From Bacteroidales bacterium (GTDB lineage Bacteria; Bacteroidota; Bacteroidia; Bacteroidales; F082), in assembly GCA_017630195.1 (NCBI GenBank), contig JAGBVS010000155.1, positions 1 through 55,797 of the forward strand: 55,797 bases of DNA, written 5' to 3'. The notes beneath the pieces were generated by a model. The model was not told the origin of the DNA. It did no database searches and saw only the letters and a program-made list of their open reading frames with translations. Of this stretch, positions 14,510 to 23,838 are shown piece by piece. The translations under genes were made by a program, and so were the position numbers. The stretch's first letter is position 1. Each line of letters starts with the position of its first letter.

Positions 14510-17011
14510 ATGAAGATTCGTAATTTACTTTTTGTAGCAGCTCTGCTGGCTATGTTTTCATGTGCTGAGAAACGTAGCAATCCTTTGATTCAGGAATTGA
14601 ATGATTCATGGAATGTCACAACCGATACATTAAATATTAATATGGAAGTCGATGTGCCTTCTGTCATCATCGCTGATATGTATGAAAACGGATTGATTCC
14701 TCATCCTTATTATAGCAACATCGAACCTCAGCTGCAATGGATTCCTCAACGAGAGTGGATTTACACCTTGAACTTCGATGCTGAAGACGACATCATGAAT
14801 GAAGACGTTGTGGAACTCGTGTTTGATGGTCTCGATACTTACGCCGACGTCTGGCTCAACGATAAGCATTTGTTCTATGCCGACAATATGTTTAAGAAAT
14901 GGACTTGCGATGTTGAAGATATCTTGAAAGAAAAAGATAATAATATCAAGATTAAATTTTATTCTTTTGATAAGGTAAGAGATAGCTTGATTGAGACTTA
15001 TCCGCTTCGTTTCCCTGAGAAATATGCTGTGATGCGTAAGTCGGCTTATCAAAACGGATGGGACTGGGCACCTCGTTATATGAACATGGGAATCTGGCAG
15101 CCAGTCTATCTTAAAGCCTGGACTCATTCAACAATGAATTCTGCAACAATCATCACTTCTTCTATCAAAGAAAACGAAGCAGAGTTATGTTTCGAGACTT
15201 ATATTCAAGCCGATAAAGAACATGATGTCACTTTGCAACTTTTCCAAAATGATGTTAAGATTTTCGACAATACCGTGCAACTTGAAAAAGGTAACAATCA
15301 TTTCTCTTTCCCATTTGAAGTGGCAAATCCTAAGTTGTGGTGGCCTAATGAATTGGGCGAACAAAATATGTATTCTTTCAACGTGAGAATGCTCGATAAA
15401 GAAAATATCATTGAAGAGAAAGATATTAAGATGGGTATCCGTACAATTGAGATGATGGAAGAACCTGACAGCATAGGAACGGCTTTCTATTTCAAAGTTA
15501 ATGGAATACCTTTATATATGAAAGGTGCTAACTATATTCCTGAAGATATGATTACATCATGGATGTCGAAGGAAAGAACTCAAAAACTTCTCGAACAATG
15601 TGTAGGCGACGCTCACATGAATATGTTGCGTATCTGGGGCGGTGGCATCTATCCTCCTCATTATTTCTATGACATCTGCGACAGCCTCGGAATCCTCGTT
15701 TGGCAAGATTTCATGTTCATCGGTTCAACATATCCTTACACCGACGCTTACCTCGATGATGTAAGAAAAGAAGCAACAGAACAAGTGATCAGATTGAAGA
15801 ACCATCCTTCACTCGCATTATGGTGCGGCAACAACGAAATCAGCGAAGGCTATTACAACTGGGGCTGGCAAAAATCAATGGGCTGGAGCGATGAGGAATA
15901 TAAAGAGATGAAAGACGGTTACGACAAACTCTTTGAAGTTCTTTTAGATGATGTTGTAAAGACTAACGATAAGTCAAGACCTTACTGGCCAAGTTCTCCT
16001 AAAAACGGTTGGGGAAGATCTGTCAGTTTGGTTGAAGGTGACGTTCATTATTGGGGCGTATGGTGGGGCGAGCTTCCTTACGAAATGTACAGAGAAAAAG
16101 TGGGCCGTTTCAACAGCGAGTTCGGCTATCAGTCTTATCCTTCAATGTCAATTCTTAAAAAGATTGACGAAAACCTCAATGATGAAGTAATCCAAGCTCA
16201 CCAGAAACATCCAAGAGGCGAGAAGCTCATCAAAGAACATGTCGTAAAATATTTCGGCGAGCCTAAAGACTTTGAAGATTACGTCTATCTCAGCCAGCTC
16301 TCTCAGGCTTATGGCATGGACATCGCCATCACAGCGCAACGCAGCTCGCGTCCTCGTAGCATGGGTTCTCTCTATTGGCAACTCAACGACGCTTGGACTT
16401 CAATATCATGGTCATCAATAGATTATTATGGAAATAAAAAAGCTTTCCATTACAAACTCAGCGAGATGTATGCTCCTATATTATTAGGTCTCGATGATGC
16501 AGGAAATGACAATTACAAATTATGGATTTGCAACGACCAACAACGTGACATCGACGGACGTATCCGCATCGTTGTTGAAGACATGCGCGGAAATCAGATG
16601 TTCGCATTCTCCGAAGTCGTTGACGTTAAAGCTAACAGCTGCTATAGATTCCCTAAAGACATTGCTATCAATATGACTGAAAAGATGAAGTCCGATTGTT
16701 ATGCAAGAATAATATTCATGGAAGACGATACAGTGTTGAGCGAGAAAATTCATATCTTCAAATATCCTAAAGACATGAATTTCATCGAGACACAACTTGA
16801 GCCAAAGGTCACTTTCATCGATGGTAAATATCATTTGGAATTTAATTCTAAAGTGTTTGTTAAAGATGTATTCGTTTCAACAACGGAACAAGGAGAGTTC
16901 TCGGCAAACTTCTTCGATGTGCTTCCAAACGTGACAAAGACGATAATCTTCGAGCCTGAAGACAAGAAAAAGAAAGACCTGAAATTCGATACGCATATTT
17001 ATAATAGATAA
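14510..17011 (+). CDS. Beta-mannosidase, GH2 family, lipoprotein
   Basis: 833 residues. Lipobox FSC with the lipidated Cys at 18. The GH2 sugar-binding domain contains the QNGWDWAPRYMNMGIWQPVYL motif typical of beta-mannosidases. The acid/base is Glu443 in WCGNNE and the nucleophile Glu537 in FNSEFGYQSYPS; SRPRSMGSLYWQLNDAW follows in the barrel. It would release terminal beta-mannose from N-glycan or mannan oligosaccharides at the periplasmic or outer-membrane face. Stands alone with no SusC/D pair nearby, so not part of a full polysaccharide utilisation locus here. The ATG at 14510 is chosen because it gives the complete lipoprotein signal. Confidence 0.94.
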   Translation: MKIRNLLFVAALLAMFSCAEKRSNPLIQELNDSWNVTTDTLNINMEVDVPSVIIADMYENGLIPHPYYSNIEPQLQWIPQREWIYTLNFDAEDDIMNEDVVELVFDGLDTYADVWLNDKHLFYADNMFKKWTCDVEDILKEKDNNIKIKFYSFDKVRDSLIETYPLRFPEKYAVMRKSAYQNGWDWAPRYMNMGIWQPVYLKAWTHSTMNSATIITSSIKENEAELCFETYIQADKEHDVTLQLFQNDVKIFDNTVQLEKGNNHFSFPFEVANPKLWWPNELGEQNMYSFNVRMLDKENIIEEKDIKMGIRTIEMMEEPDSIGTAFYFKVNGIPLYMKGANYIPEDMITSWMSKERTQKLLEQCVGDAHMNMLRIWGGGIYPPHYFYDICDSLGILVWQDFMFIGSTYPYTDAYLDDVRKEATEQVIRLKNHPSLALWCGNNEISEGYYNWGWQKSMGWSDEEYKEMKDGYDKLFEVLLDDVVKTNDKSRPYWPSSPKNGWGRSVSLVEGDVHYWGVWWGELPYEMYREKVGRFNSEFGYQSYPSMSILKKIDENLNDEVIQAHQKHPRGEKLIKEHVVKYFGEPKDFEDYVYLSQLSQAYGMDIAITAQRSSRPRSMGSLYWQLNDAWTSISWSSIDYYGNKKAFHYKLSEMYAPILLGLDDAGNDNYKLWICNDQQRDIDGRIRIVVEDMRGNQMFAFSEVVDVKANSCYRFPKDIAINMTEKMKSDCYARIIFMEDDTVLSEKIHIFKYPKDMNFIETQLEPKVTFIDGKYHLEFNSKVFVKDVFVSTTEQGEFSANFFDVLPNVTKTIIFEPEDKKKKDLKFDTHIYNR

Positions 17012-17042
17012 GATACCGTTAGCAAGTTGAAAAATTACAATT

Positions 17043-17680
17043 ATGAAGAAATTTTATTTGATTATGCAATTTGTCTGTATGCTGATGATGTCATTTAAGC
17101 CAGATGGTGGTGAAGAAAAACACCAAGTTACGAATACGTTGACCTTGGTTTAAGTGTTAAATGGGCTACATGTAATGTTGGAGCAAATACACCAGAAAAA
17201 TACGGAGATTGTTTTGCTTGGGGTGAGACAACAACAAAAAGCGATTACTCAAGTTCAAATTGTCCAACCTACGGACTTAGCATTTCGCAGTTACAATCTC
17301 AAGGCTATATAGACGGTGAAGGCAATCTAACACCACAATACGATGCAGCCACAGCCAATTGGGGCGTTACATGGAGAATGCCGACATACGGTGAGTTGAA
17401 AGAATTACGTACAAACTGCACATGGACATGGACAAAACAAAACGGAGTTAACGGCTATAATGTAGAAGGCCCTAATGGCAATAGTATTTTCCTTCCTGCT
17501 GCAGGTAGCCGTAACGGAGCATCACTCAGTAGCACAGGAGAAAGCGGTAACTATTGGAGTTCTACACATGGCGAATACGAAGACTATGACGCATTTTACC
17601 TTTACTTCCATGGTGGTATTCGCTACAAGAGCTGCAACCTTCGCGACAACGGTCAGAGTGTACGCCCTGTTATAGATTAA
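17043..17680 (+). pseudogene. Frameshifted FISUMP-domain protein
   Basis: ATG 17043 opens a signal-peptide-like frame (MKKFYLIMQFVCMLMMSF...) that stops at TAA 17151-17153. The rest of the protein is in another frame: YEYVDLGLSVKWATCNVGAN from 17129, through WGVTWRMPTYGELKEL, to NGQSVRPVID and the stop at 17678-17680. One extra A in the A5 run at 17116-17120 would join the two parts. The intact paralogue is the C-terminal half of the lipoprotein at 23839-24894. FISUMP-type domains occur on surface lipoproteins and resemble C-type-lectin/FGE folds. The fibronectin-like part and the linker of the paralogue are missing. It could be a decayed gene, a homopolymer error, or (less likely) a slippage-regulated gene. 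Confidence 0.75.
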
Positions 17681-17726
17681 AAGCGATTACATCAATTCAT
17701 AATTCATAATGCATAATGCATAATTA

Positions 17727-17760
17727 GGGTGTTGCTCATATAAGGGTGACACCCTTTTTT
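17727..17760 (+). terminator. Terminator after the FISUMP pseudogene
   Basis: GGGTGT (17727-17732) pairs with ACACCC (17749-17754), followed by T6. It is preceded by a TAATTCA/TAATGCA word repeat (17695-17725) that matches the one after metK. Confidence 0.75.
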
Positions 17761-17770
17761 AAATTGCACA

Positions 17771-17902
17771 CAGCGCTGAAGGTGCGACAGAAAAGTACCT
17801 CTGTCGTGCCTTCAGCACTTTTAATATCATTCCGGTCATGAATGCAGGGGTTCCGTGCTTCGCACTCCACCGCCTGCCTGAAAACTGCCGTCACTACGTG
17901 AC
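17771..17902. repeat. Triple-hairpin REP-like element
   Basis: Three successive inverted repeats. A 19-bp stem (17773-17791 with 17800-17818, G-U pairs, 8-nt loop AAAGTACC) is followed by GTGC-TTC-GCAC (17855-17865) and GTCAC-TAC-GTGAC (17890-17902). It is GC-richer than the surroundings and noncoding, consistent with a dispersed repetitive extragenic element. Confidence 0.65.
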
Positions 17903-17908
17903 TTTTTG

Positions 17909-17980
17909 AACTCAGAAACTCAGAACCCTGACATTGACTTATAGACTTATAGACTCATAGACTCGGCGTCTCGGTGACTT
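17909..17980. repeat. ACTCAGAA / GACTTATAGA word repeats
   Basis: ACTCAGAA x2, then GACTTATAGACTTATAGACTCATAGACTC. The same vocabulary recurs at 19013-19090, 20290-20380 and, in the opposite orientation, at 36449-36492. Confidence 0.75.
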
Positions 17981-18064
17981 TAAAAAACATTAACACAATT
18001 TCTTAATAAATCCAGGAAAAACGTAAAAAGTGAGAAGATAATGTAAAATACATGTGAAAAGGTC

Positions 18065-18095
18065 TTGACGTTTCTTCTGTTAGATTATAACTTTG
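18065..18095 (+). promoter_or_regulatory. Promoter of the rhuM-like gene
   Basis: TTG (18065-18067), 20 bp, TAACTTTG (18088-18095), then 22 bp to the ATG. Confidence 0.78.
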
Positions 18096-18117
18096 CAGTG
18101 AGAATCAAATAAAGTTT

Positions 18118-19014
18118 ATGAATAGTACAAAACAGAATACAAGTCTTCAAGGCGAACTTGTAATATATCAAGCCGATGATGTTAAGATTGAAGTCGTTTT
18201 GAATGAGGATATGGTATGGCTTTCCCAGAGTCAGATTGTTCAGTTGTTTCAATCAAGCAAAGCAAATATTAGTGAACATATTAAGAGTATTTATCATCAG
18301 AATGAACTGGACAAGGATTCAACTATTCGGAATTTCCGAACAGTTCGAATTGAAGGGAATAGGGAAGTGCTCAGAAATATTACATATTATAATCTTGATG
18401 TTATAATTTCTGTTGGATTTAGAGTCAATACGAAGATTGGAATTCATTTCCGACAATGGGCAAATAACATACTTAAAAATAATTTGCTTAAAGGATATTC
18501 AATAAATCAAAGGATAGATTATATAGAAAACAAATTTGATACTAAACTATATAATCATGATGTTCAATTGAAAGAGATAAGTGAACAGATAAATTATTTT
18601 GTTCAGAAGTCAATGCCGCCAGTTCAAGGTGTTTTTTACGGCGGTGAAATATTTGAAGCCTACAAGTTTGTCTCGAATTTGATAAAAATGGCAAATGAAT
18701 CAATAATTGTTATTGATAATTATATTGACGAATCTGTATTGACTATGCTTGATAAAAGAAAGGATGGTGTTATGGCAACAATATATACTGATAAAATTAG
18801 CAATCAATTAAAATTAGATTTAGAACGACATAACAAACAATATTCAGCAATTGAAATACAAACAGTCAAAAATATACACGATAGATTTGTTATAATTGAT
18901 AATGAAGATGTTTTTCATATAGGAGCATCGCTTAAGGATTTAGGTAAAAAACTATTTGCCTTTTCAAAGTTAAATTTACCAGTAGATGTCTTGCTGAAAG
19001 GACTCGGTTTCTGA
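18118..19014 (+). CDS. RhuM-like protein with a PLD-like C-terminal domain
   Basis: 298 residues. Residues ~15-135 match the RhuM family: VIYQADDVKIEVVLNEDMVWLSQSQIVQLFQ, NISEHIKSIY, EGNREVLRNITYYNLDVIISVGFRV and FRQWANNILK. A C-terminal domain contains IHDRFVIIDNEDVFHIGASLKDLGKK, resembling a phospholipase-D-like motif with HDRF in place of HKD. RhuM proteins are common in restriction-modification and defence islands but their activity is not established. Monocistronic, AT-rich, convergent with the YhcG-type nuclease gene 73 bp away. Confidence 0.82.
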   Translation: MNSTKQNTSLQGELVIYQADDVKIEVVLNEDMVWLSQSQIVQLFQSSKANISEHIKSIYHQNELDKDSTIRNFRTVRIEGNREVLRNITYYNLDVIISVGFRVNTKIGIHFRQWANNILKNNLLKGYSINQRIDYIENKFDTKLYNHDVQLKEISEQINYFVQKSMPPVQGVFYGGEIFEAYKFVSNLIKMANESIIVIDNYIDESVLTMLDKRKDGVMATIYTDKISNQLKLDLERHNKQYSAIEIQTVKNIHDRFVIIDNEDVFHIGASLKDLGKKLFAFSKLNLPVDVLLKGLGF

Positions 19015-19090
19015 ACCCTGACTCAGTCTTATAGACTCATAGACTCAGCAACTCATCATACCCTCAATTCCTCAGTTCCTCAATTCCTAA
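19013..19090. repeat. Word repeat between the convergent rhuM and yhcG-like genes
   Basis: CTTATAGACTCATAGACTCAGCAACTCA, followed by CCTCAATTCCTCAGTTCCTCAATTCCTAA. No terminator hairpin is apparent in the gap. Confidence 0.7.
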
Positions 19091-20133
19091 TATCCTAAAT
19101 CATTGTCTCTTTTCTTTATCTCATTTTTAATCATTTCTTCTAATTTGTTTTTAGAAATAAGGTACTGAAATTCTGCTACACCAATTGGCTTGTTAATGTC
19201 TTGTAAAGCGAGTTCTACTTCCAAATGATCTTTTCCAGCACAAAGGATTATTCCTATGGAAGGATTCTCTTCAGGAGCCTTTTCCAATTTATCTAATAAT
19301 GACAAATAGAAATTCATCTTGCCAACATATTCAGGTTTGAATTCCCCAATCTTCAATTCGATAGCAATCATAGAACGTAGTCTTCGATGGAAAAATAACA
19401 AATCAACATGATAATCTTTGTTGTTAAACGATAATGTATGTTGGTTTCCGATAAAACTGAATCCGTTTCCTAATTCCATAATGAAAGATGAGATTTTATT
19501 AACCAAATGTCGTTCTAAATCCAGTTCTTTCAATGGTTCAACAGCGTCAATAAATCCTAAGTGATACCGACTCCTGAAAATCTCATTAGCATATTCTGCG
19601 TTCTCACCCGACATGGTGACGGCAAAGTTGTTTGATTTCTCACTCGCTTGTATAGAAAGATGATATTCGGATTTCAAAGCAAGATTCAGTATATCGAACG
19701 ACCATCCTTTATTTATTATTTCATTGGCATAAAAAACAATATGTTCTGTAGATAAATTATGTCTCAATAGTAACATATTATGTCTCCATGGTAAAAGTGC
19801 AACGCTCCGTTGCACTTTTGTATCTTCTTGATAGTAGCGAAGGTAGAAGCGTTTCATGTTCCACAAATTCCTTGGAGATAATCCCATATTAGGATATTTA
19901 GCTTTTAAATCAACAGATAGTCTTTTGACGATTTGGTCGCCATGTTTACTGTCGAGTTTGCGTTCTTCCAACAATTTGCCAATCTCCCAATGTGATGATA
20001 TTATGCTAGTGTTGATTTGTTTGGCAATCTGTACTCGTGAAGATTCTATCACCGTTATGGTGTCGTGCAATAACTCTTGATAATCTTTTTCTGCATAATT
20101 ATCAGATGCATTTACATTTTTAATTGGTTTCAT
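19087..20133 (-). CDS. YhcG/DUF1016 family PD-(D/E)XK nuclease
   Basis: 348 residues. The N-terminal DUF1016 winged-helix part carries the conserved pattern QIAKQINTSIISSHWEIGKLLEERKL, followed by LSPRNLWNMKRFYLRY. The C-terminal PD-(D/E)XK nuclease has FIGNQHTLSFNNKDYHVDLLFFHRRLRSMIAIELKIGEFKPEYVGKMNFYL, where D of YHVDLLF and ELK are the likely metal-binding residues. The family often sits with type I restriction genes and rhuM. Here no HsdR/M/S is present. Own promoter at 20173-20203. Role in defence is inferred. Confidence 0.88.
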   Translation of the reverse strand: MKPIKNVNASDNYAEKDYQELLHDTITVIESSRVQIAKQINTSIISSHWEIGKLLEERKLDSKHGDQIVKRLSVDLKAKYPNMGLSPRNLWNMKRFYLRYYQEDTKVQRSVALLPWRHNMLLLRHNLSTEHIVFYANEIINKGWSFDILNLALKSEYHLSIQASEKSNNFAVTMSGENAEYANEIFRSRYHLGFIDAVEPLKELDLERHLVNKISSFIMELGNGFSFIGNQHTLSFNNKDYHVDLLFFHRRLRSMIAIELKIGEFKPEYVGKMNFYLSLLDKLEKAPEENPSIGIILCAGKDHLEVELALQDINKPIGVAEFQYLISKNKLEEMIKNEIKKRDNDLGY

Positions 20134-20172
20134 ATTGATAAATTTAAATTAAGGTTATTAAATTCTCATTTG

Positions 20173-20203
20173 CAAAGCTACAGCTACAACATTCTTTTGT
20201 CAA
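20173..20203 (-). promoter_or_regulatory. Promoter of the yhcG-like gene
   Basis: Minus strand TTG (20203-20201), 20 bp, TAGCTTTG (20180-20173). Confidence 0.78.
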
Positions 20204-20289
20204 GACTTTGTGAAGGAAATTTTTTGCTTTTAACAATTTTTAACATAAAATCAGTGAAATATTAAGAAATGATGTTAAGGTTTGTTAAC

Positions 20290-20379
20290 CTTTGAACTCT
20301 GCCCCTGAACTCTGAACCCTGACCCAGACTCATAGACTTATAGACTTATAGACTCATAGACTCAGCAACTCATAGACTT
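20290..20379. repeat. CTGAACTCTGAACCCTGA and GACTTATAGACTCATA word repeats
   Basis: Two word families in tandem, in the same order as at 17909-17980, next to the lepA terminator. Together with the yhcG promoter they fill the 20134-20441 gap, which has no gene. Confidence 0.75.
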
Positions 20380-20410
20380 AAAAAAAAGACGCCATCTCTC
20401 AATGACGTCT
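20380..20410 (-). terminator. Terminator of lepA
   Basis: On the minus strand AGACGTCAT pairs with ATGGCGTCT (nine pairs, one U-G; plus-strand 20402-20410 and 20387-20395), then T7. Confidence 0.88.
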
Positions 20411-20441
20411 ATATCTTTGCGACTCTGCGACTTTGCGTCTT

Positions 20442-22229
20442 TTAATCTAATTTCAAAACAGCCAAGAACGCTGATTGTGGAACTTCTACGCTACCTATCT
20501 GACGCATTCTCTTCTTACCGGCTTTCTGCTTTTCGAGGAGCTTACGCTTACGGCTGACATCGCCACCATAACATTTTGCTGTAACGTCCTTACGAACCTG
20601 ACGCACTGTCTCTCTCGCAATAATCTTAGCTCCAATCGAAGCCTGGATTGCGATGTCGAACTGATGACGTGGGATGAGTTCTTTCAACTTCTCGCACATC
20701 TTACGTCCGAAAGCGTATGCGTTGTCACGGTGAATCAAGGTTGACAAAGCGTCAACGACTTCGCCGTTCAACATGATGTCCAATTTGACGAGACTTGCTT
20801 GTTGATAACCTGCGATGTGATAGTCGAAAGAAGCGTAACCTTTTGATATAGATTTCAATTTGTCATAGAAGTCGAAAACGATTTCGCTCAATGGCATCTG
20901 GAATTTAAGTTCGACACGGTCGGTGGTGAGATAAGTCTGGTTCATCAAGACTCCGCGTTTGTCGATACAGAGTTTCATGATAGAACCTACGAATTCATTT
21001 TTGGTGATGATTTCTGCTATGATGAAAGGCTCGTCGATATGGTCGAGTTTAGTCACTTCTGGAAGTCCGCTCGGGTTGTGGACATCGATGACTTCGCCGT
21101 CGGTGAGATAAGCCTTGAATGAGACGTTAGGCACAGTTGTGATGACGTCCATGTTAAACTCGCGGTCGAGGCGTTCTTGAACGATTTCCATGTGGAGCAG
21201 TCCGAGGAAGCCGCAGCGGAAGCCGAAACCGAGAGCTGCTGATGACTCAGGCTCCCATACCAAAGAAGCGTCGTTGAGCTGTAGCTTTTCCAAAGAAGCG
21301 CGTAATTCTTCGTAGTCGTCGGCGCTCACCGGATAAACACCTGCGAAAACCATAGGCTTGACATGTTCAAAACCTTCGATAGGCTGGAGACAAGGATTCT
21401 CGACATGAGTGATGGTGTCGCCAACCTTAACTTCAGAAGAAGTCTTGATGCCGGAGATGATATAACCTACGTTGCCTGCGGAAAGTTCGTCTTTAGGAAC
21501 TTGCTTCAGCTGAAGCACACCGATTTCGTCGGCATGATATTCCATCTTCGTCGCGAAGAATTTCACGAGTTCGTCTTTGCGGATTGTTCCGTTGAAGATA
21601 CGGAAGTAGGCTATGATGCCTCTATATGAATTGAAGACGGAGTCGAAGATGAGAGCCTGCAACGGAGCGTTAGGGTCGCCCTTTGGAGCAGGTATTCTGT
21701 TAACGATAGCCTCGAGGATCTCTTCGATACCTATATTATTACGTGCGCTGCAGCGTAAGATGTCGGAGCGTTCGCAGCCGATGAGGTCAACGATCTGGTC
21801 TTCCACCATTTCCGGATTCGCGCTGTCCATGTCTATTTTGTTGATGACAGGAATTATTTCAAGGTCATGTTCCATCGCCATATAGAGGTTGGAGATGGTC
21901 TGAGCCTGGATGCCTTGTGTGGCGTCAACGACTAATAACGCACCTTCGCAAGCCGCGATAGAACGTGATACCTCGTATGAGAAGTCAACGTGACCGGGAG
22001 TGTCGATGAGATTTAAGGTGTAGTTGACACCGTCTTTAACATAATTCATCTGGATGGCGTGGCTCTTGATGGTGATGCCGCGCTCACGTTCCAAATCCAT
22101 ATCATCGAGAACCTGATTGACTAACTCTTTCTGTGATAAAGTCTTGGTGTTCTCTAAAAGTCTGTCTGCCAATGTGCTCTTACCGTGGTCGATATGAGCT
22201 ATAATACAAAAATTTCTAATCTTATCCAT
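20442..22229 (-). CDS. lepA: Elongation factor 4 (LepA)
   Basis: 595 residues. Translational GTPase that acts on stalled or assembling ribosomes. G1 is [14 protein letters not shown] near residue 10, G2 is in [15 protein letters not shown]3 is DTPGHVDF and G4 is NKID. The LepA-specific C-terminal region has [25 protein letters not shown]. Full family length. The -7 element ends only 5 bp before the ATG, so the mRNA is effectively leaderless. Confidence 0.98.
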   Translation of the reverse strand: MDKIRNFCIIAHIDHGKSTLADRLLENTKTLSQKELVNQVLDDMDLERERGITIKSHAIQMNYVKDGVNYTLNLIDTPGHVDFSYEVSRSIAACEGALLVVDATQGIQAQTISNLYMAMEHDLEIIPVINKIDMDSANPEMVEDQIVDLIGCERSDILRCSARNNIGIEEILEAIVNRIPAPKGDPNAPLQALIFDSVFNSYRGIIAYFRIFNGTIRKDELVKFFATKMEYHADEIGVLQLKQVPKDELSAGNVGYIISGIKTSSEVKVGDTITHVENPCLQPIEGFEHVKPMVFAGVYPVSADDYEELRASLEKLQLNDASLVWEPESSAALGFGFRCGFLGLLHMEIVQERLDREFNMDVITTVPNVSFKAYLTDGEVIDVHNPSGLPEVTKLDHIDEPFIIAEIITKNEFVGSIMKLCIDKRGVLMNQTYLTTDRVELKFQMPLSEIVFDFYDKLKSISKGYASFDYHIAGYQQASLVKLDIMLNGEVVDALSTLIHRDNAYAFGRKMCEKLKELIPRHQFDIAIQASIGAKIIARETVRQVRKDVTAKCYGGDVSRKRKLLEKQKAGKKRMRQIGSVEVPQSAFLAVLKLD

Positions 22230-22234
22230 GATTG

Positions 22235-22266
22235 CAAAGATATAAAAAAAGTCAACAAGACTACAA
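22235..22266 (-). promoter_or_regulatory. Promoter of lepA, leaderless, -33 inside a word repeat
   Basis: Minus strand TTG (22266-22264), 21 bp, TATCTTTG (22242-22235), and the ATG at 22229. The TTG lies in an AGACTACA array (22251-22283), as for mutS2. Confidence 0.75.
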
Positions 22267-22325
22267 GACTACAAGACTACAAGTCAATATTTTTTTTAAT
22301 TAGGAATTAGGAGTTGTTTTTTTTT

Positions 22326-22471
22326 AGACTACAAATTTTAGCCCTGAAAGGGCGAAACAAATATAGGGTAAGGCAACGCCTTATTAGTTAGGAGTTTTTT
22401 TAAAGACTACAAATTTTAGCCCTGAAAGGGCGAAATAAATATAGGGTAAGGCAACGCCTTATTAGTTAGGA
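22326..22471. repeat. Two direct copies of a 68-bp element with paired mini-hairpins
   Basis: Copies at 22326-22393 and 22404-22471 differ at a single base (C/T in GAAAYAAATA). Each holds GCCCT-GAA-AGGGC and AAGGC-AAC-GCCTT hairpins. Recent duplication with a 78-bp period; resembles dispersed GCCCTGAAAGGGC elements of Bacteroidota. Confidence 0.85.
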
Positions 22472-22499
22472 ATTAGAAGTTGGAGATGAAATTGATAAT

Positions 22500-22558
22500 T
22501 TTTTTTGAAAAAATATGATATCATCATTAAAATATTTTCAAAAAAATAATTAAATTTG
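22500..22558 (+). promoter_or_regulatory. gapA control region: inverted repeat and -7 element
   Basis: TTTTTTTGAAAA (from 22500) and TTTTCAAAAAAA (to 22546) form an imperfect inverted repeat around the perfect 10-bp palindrome ATGATATCAT (22515-22524). TAAATTTG (22551-22558) is the likely -7 element, 56 bp before the ATG. No standard TTG. Confidence 0.5.
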
Positions 22559-22593
22559 CAGGTTAAAAAACATATAATATATAAATTTGTTAA

Positions 22594-23631
<1,038 letters not shown>

Positions 23632-23635
23632 TGAC

Positions 23636-23708
23636 AAAAGTCTAAAGTCTAAAGGATTTTAGAAATTTAGAAACTCAGAATCTCAGAAGTGGGGTTCTGA
23701 GTTTTTTT
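23636..23708 (+). terminator. Terminator module of gapA (copy 1)
   Basis: AACTCAGAA (23672-23680) pairs with TTCTGAGTT (23695-23703), then T-run. Preceded by AAAGTCTAAAGG words. Nearly identical to the module at 24945-25020. Confidence 0.85.
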
Positions 23709-23719
23709 ATTCGTTAATA

Positions 23720-23750
23720 TTTGCATCGTATTTAAAAATATTTAATTTTG
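23720..23750 (+). promoter_or_regulatory. Promoter of the FISUMP lipoprotein gene
   Basis: TTTG (23720-23723), 19 bp, TAATTTTG (23743-23750), then 88 bp to the ATG. Confidence 0.78.
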
Positions 23751-23838
23751 CAGTATTATATTGTCATTATTTAAATTACAAACAGACTCTATTATTGATA
23801 ATCAAAACGTAATGAGTCTATTTTAAAAACATTTTATT

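Larger units (their letters stand above)
17681..18117. other. Intergenic region before the rhuM-like gene
   Basis: No gene. It contains a word repeat, a terminator, a triple-hairpin element (17771-17902), a second word array (17909-17980) and the rhuM promoter (18065-18095). Confidence 0.7.

Noticed and set aside
17112..17123. Programmed -1 frameshift joining the two parts of the FISUMP gene
   Set aside because: The A5 run is short and not a classical X XXY YYZ heptamer in the upstream frame, and no downstream stimulatory structure is evident. Decay or a homopolymer error is simpler.
17771..17818. 19-bp stem as a transcription terminator
   Set aside because: No T-run follows on either strand, and the pseudogene already has a terminator at 17727-17760.
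22326..22471. Two direct repeats with spacer: CRISPR array?
   Set aside because: Only two 68-bp units with a 10-bp gap, internal hairpins and no cas genes. The word arrays elsewhere also lack unique spacers of constant length.
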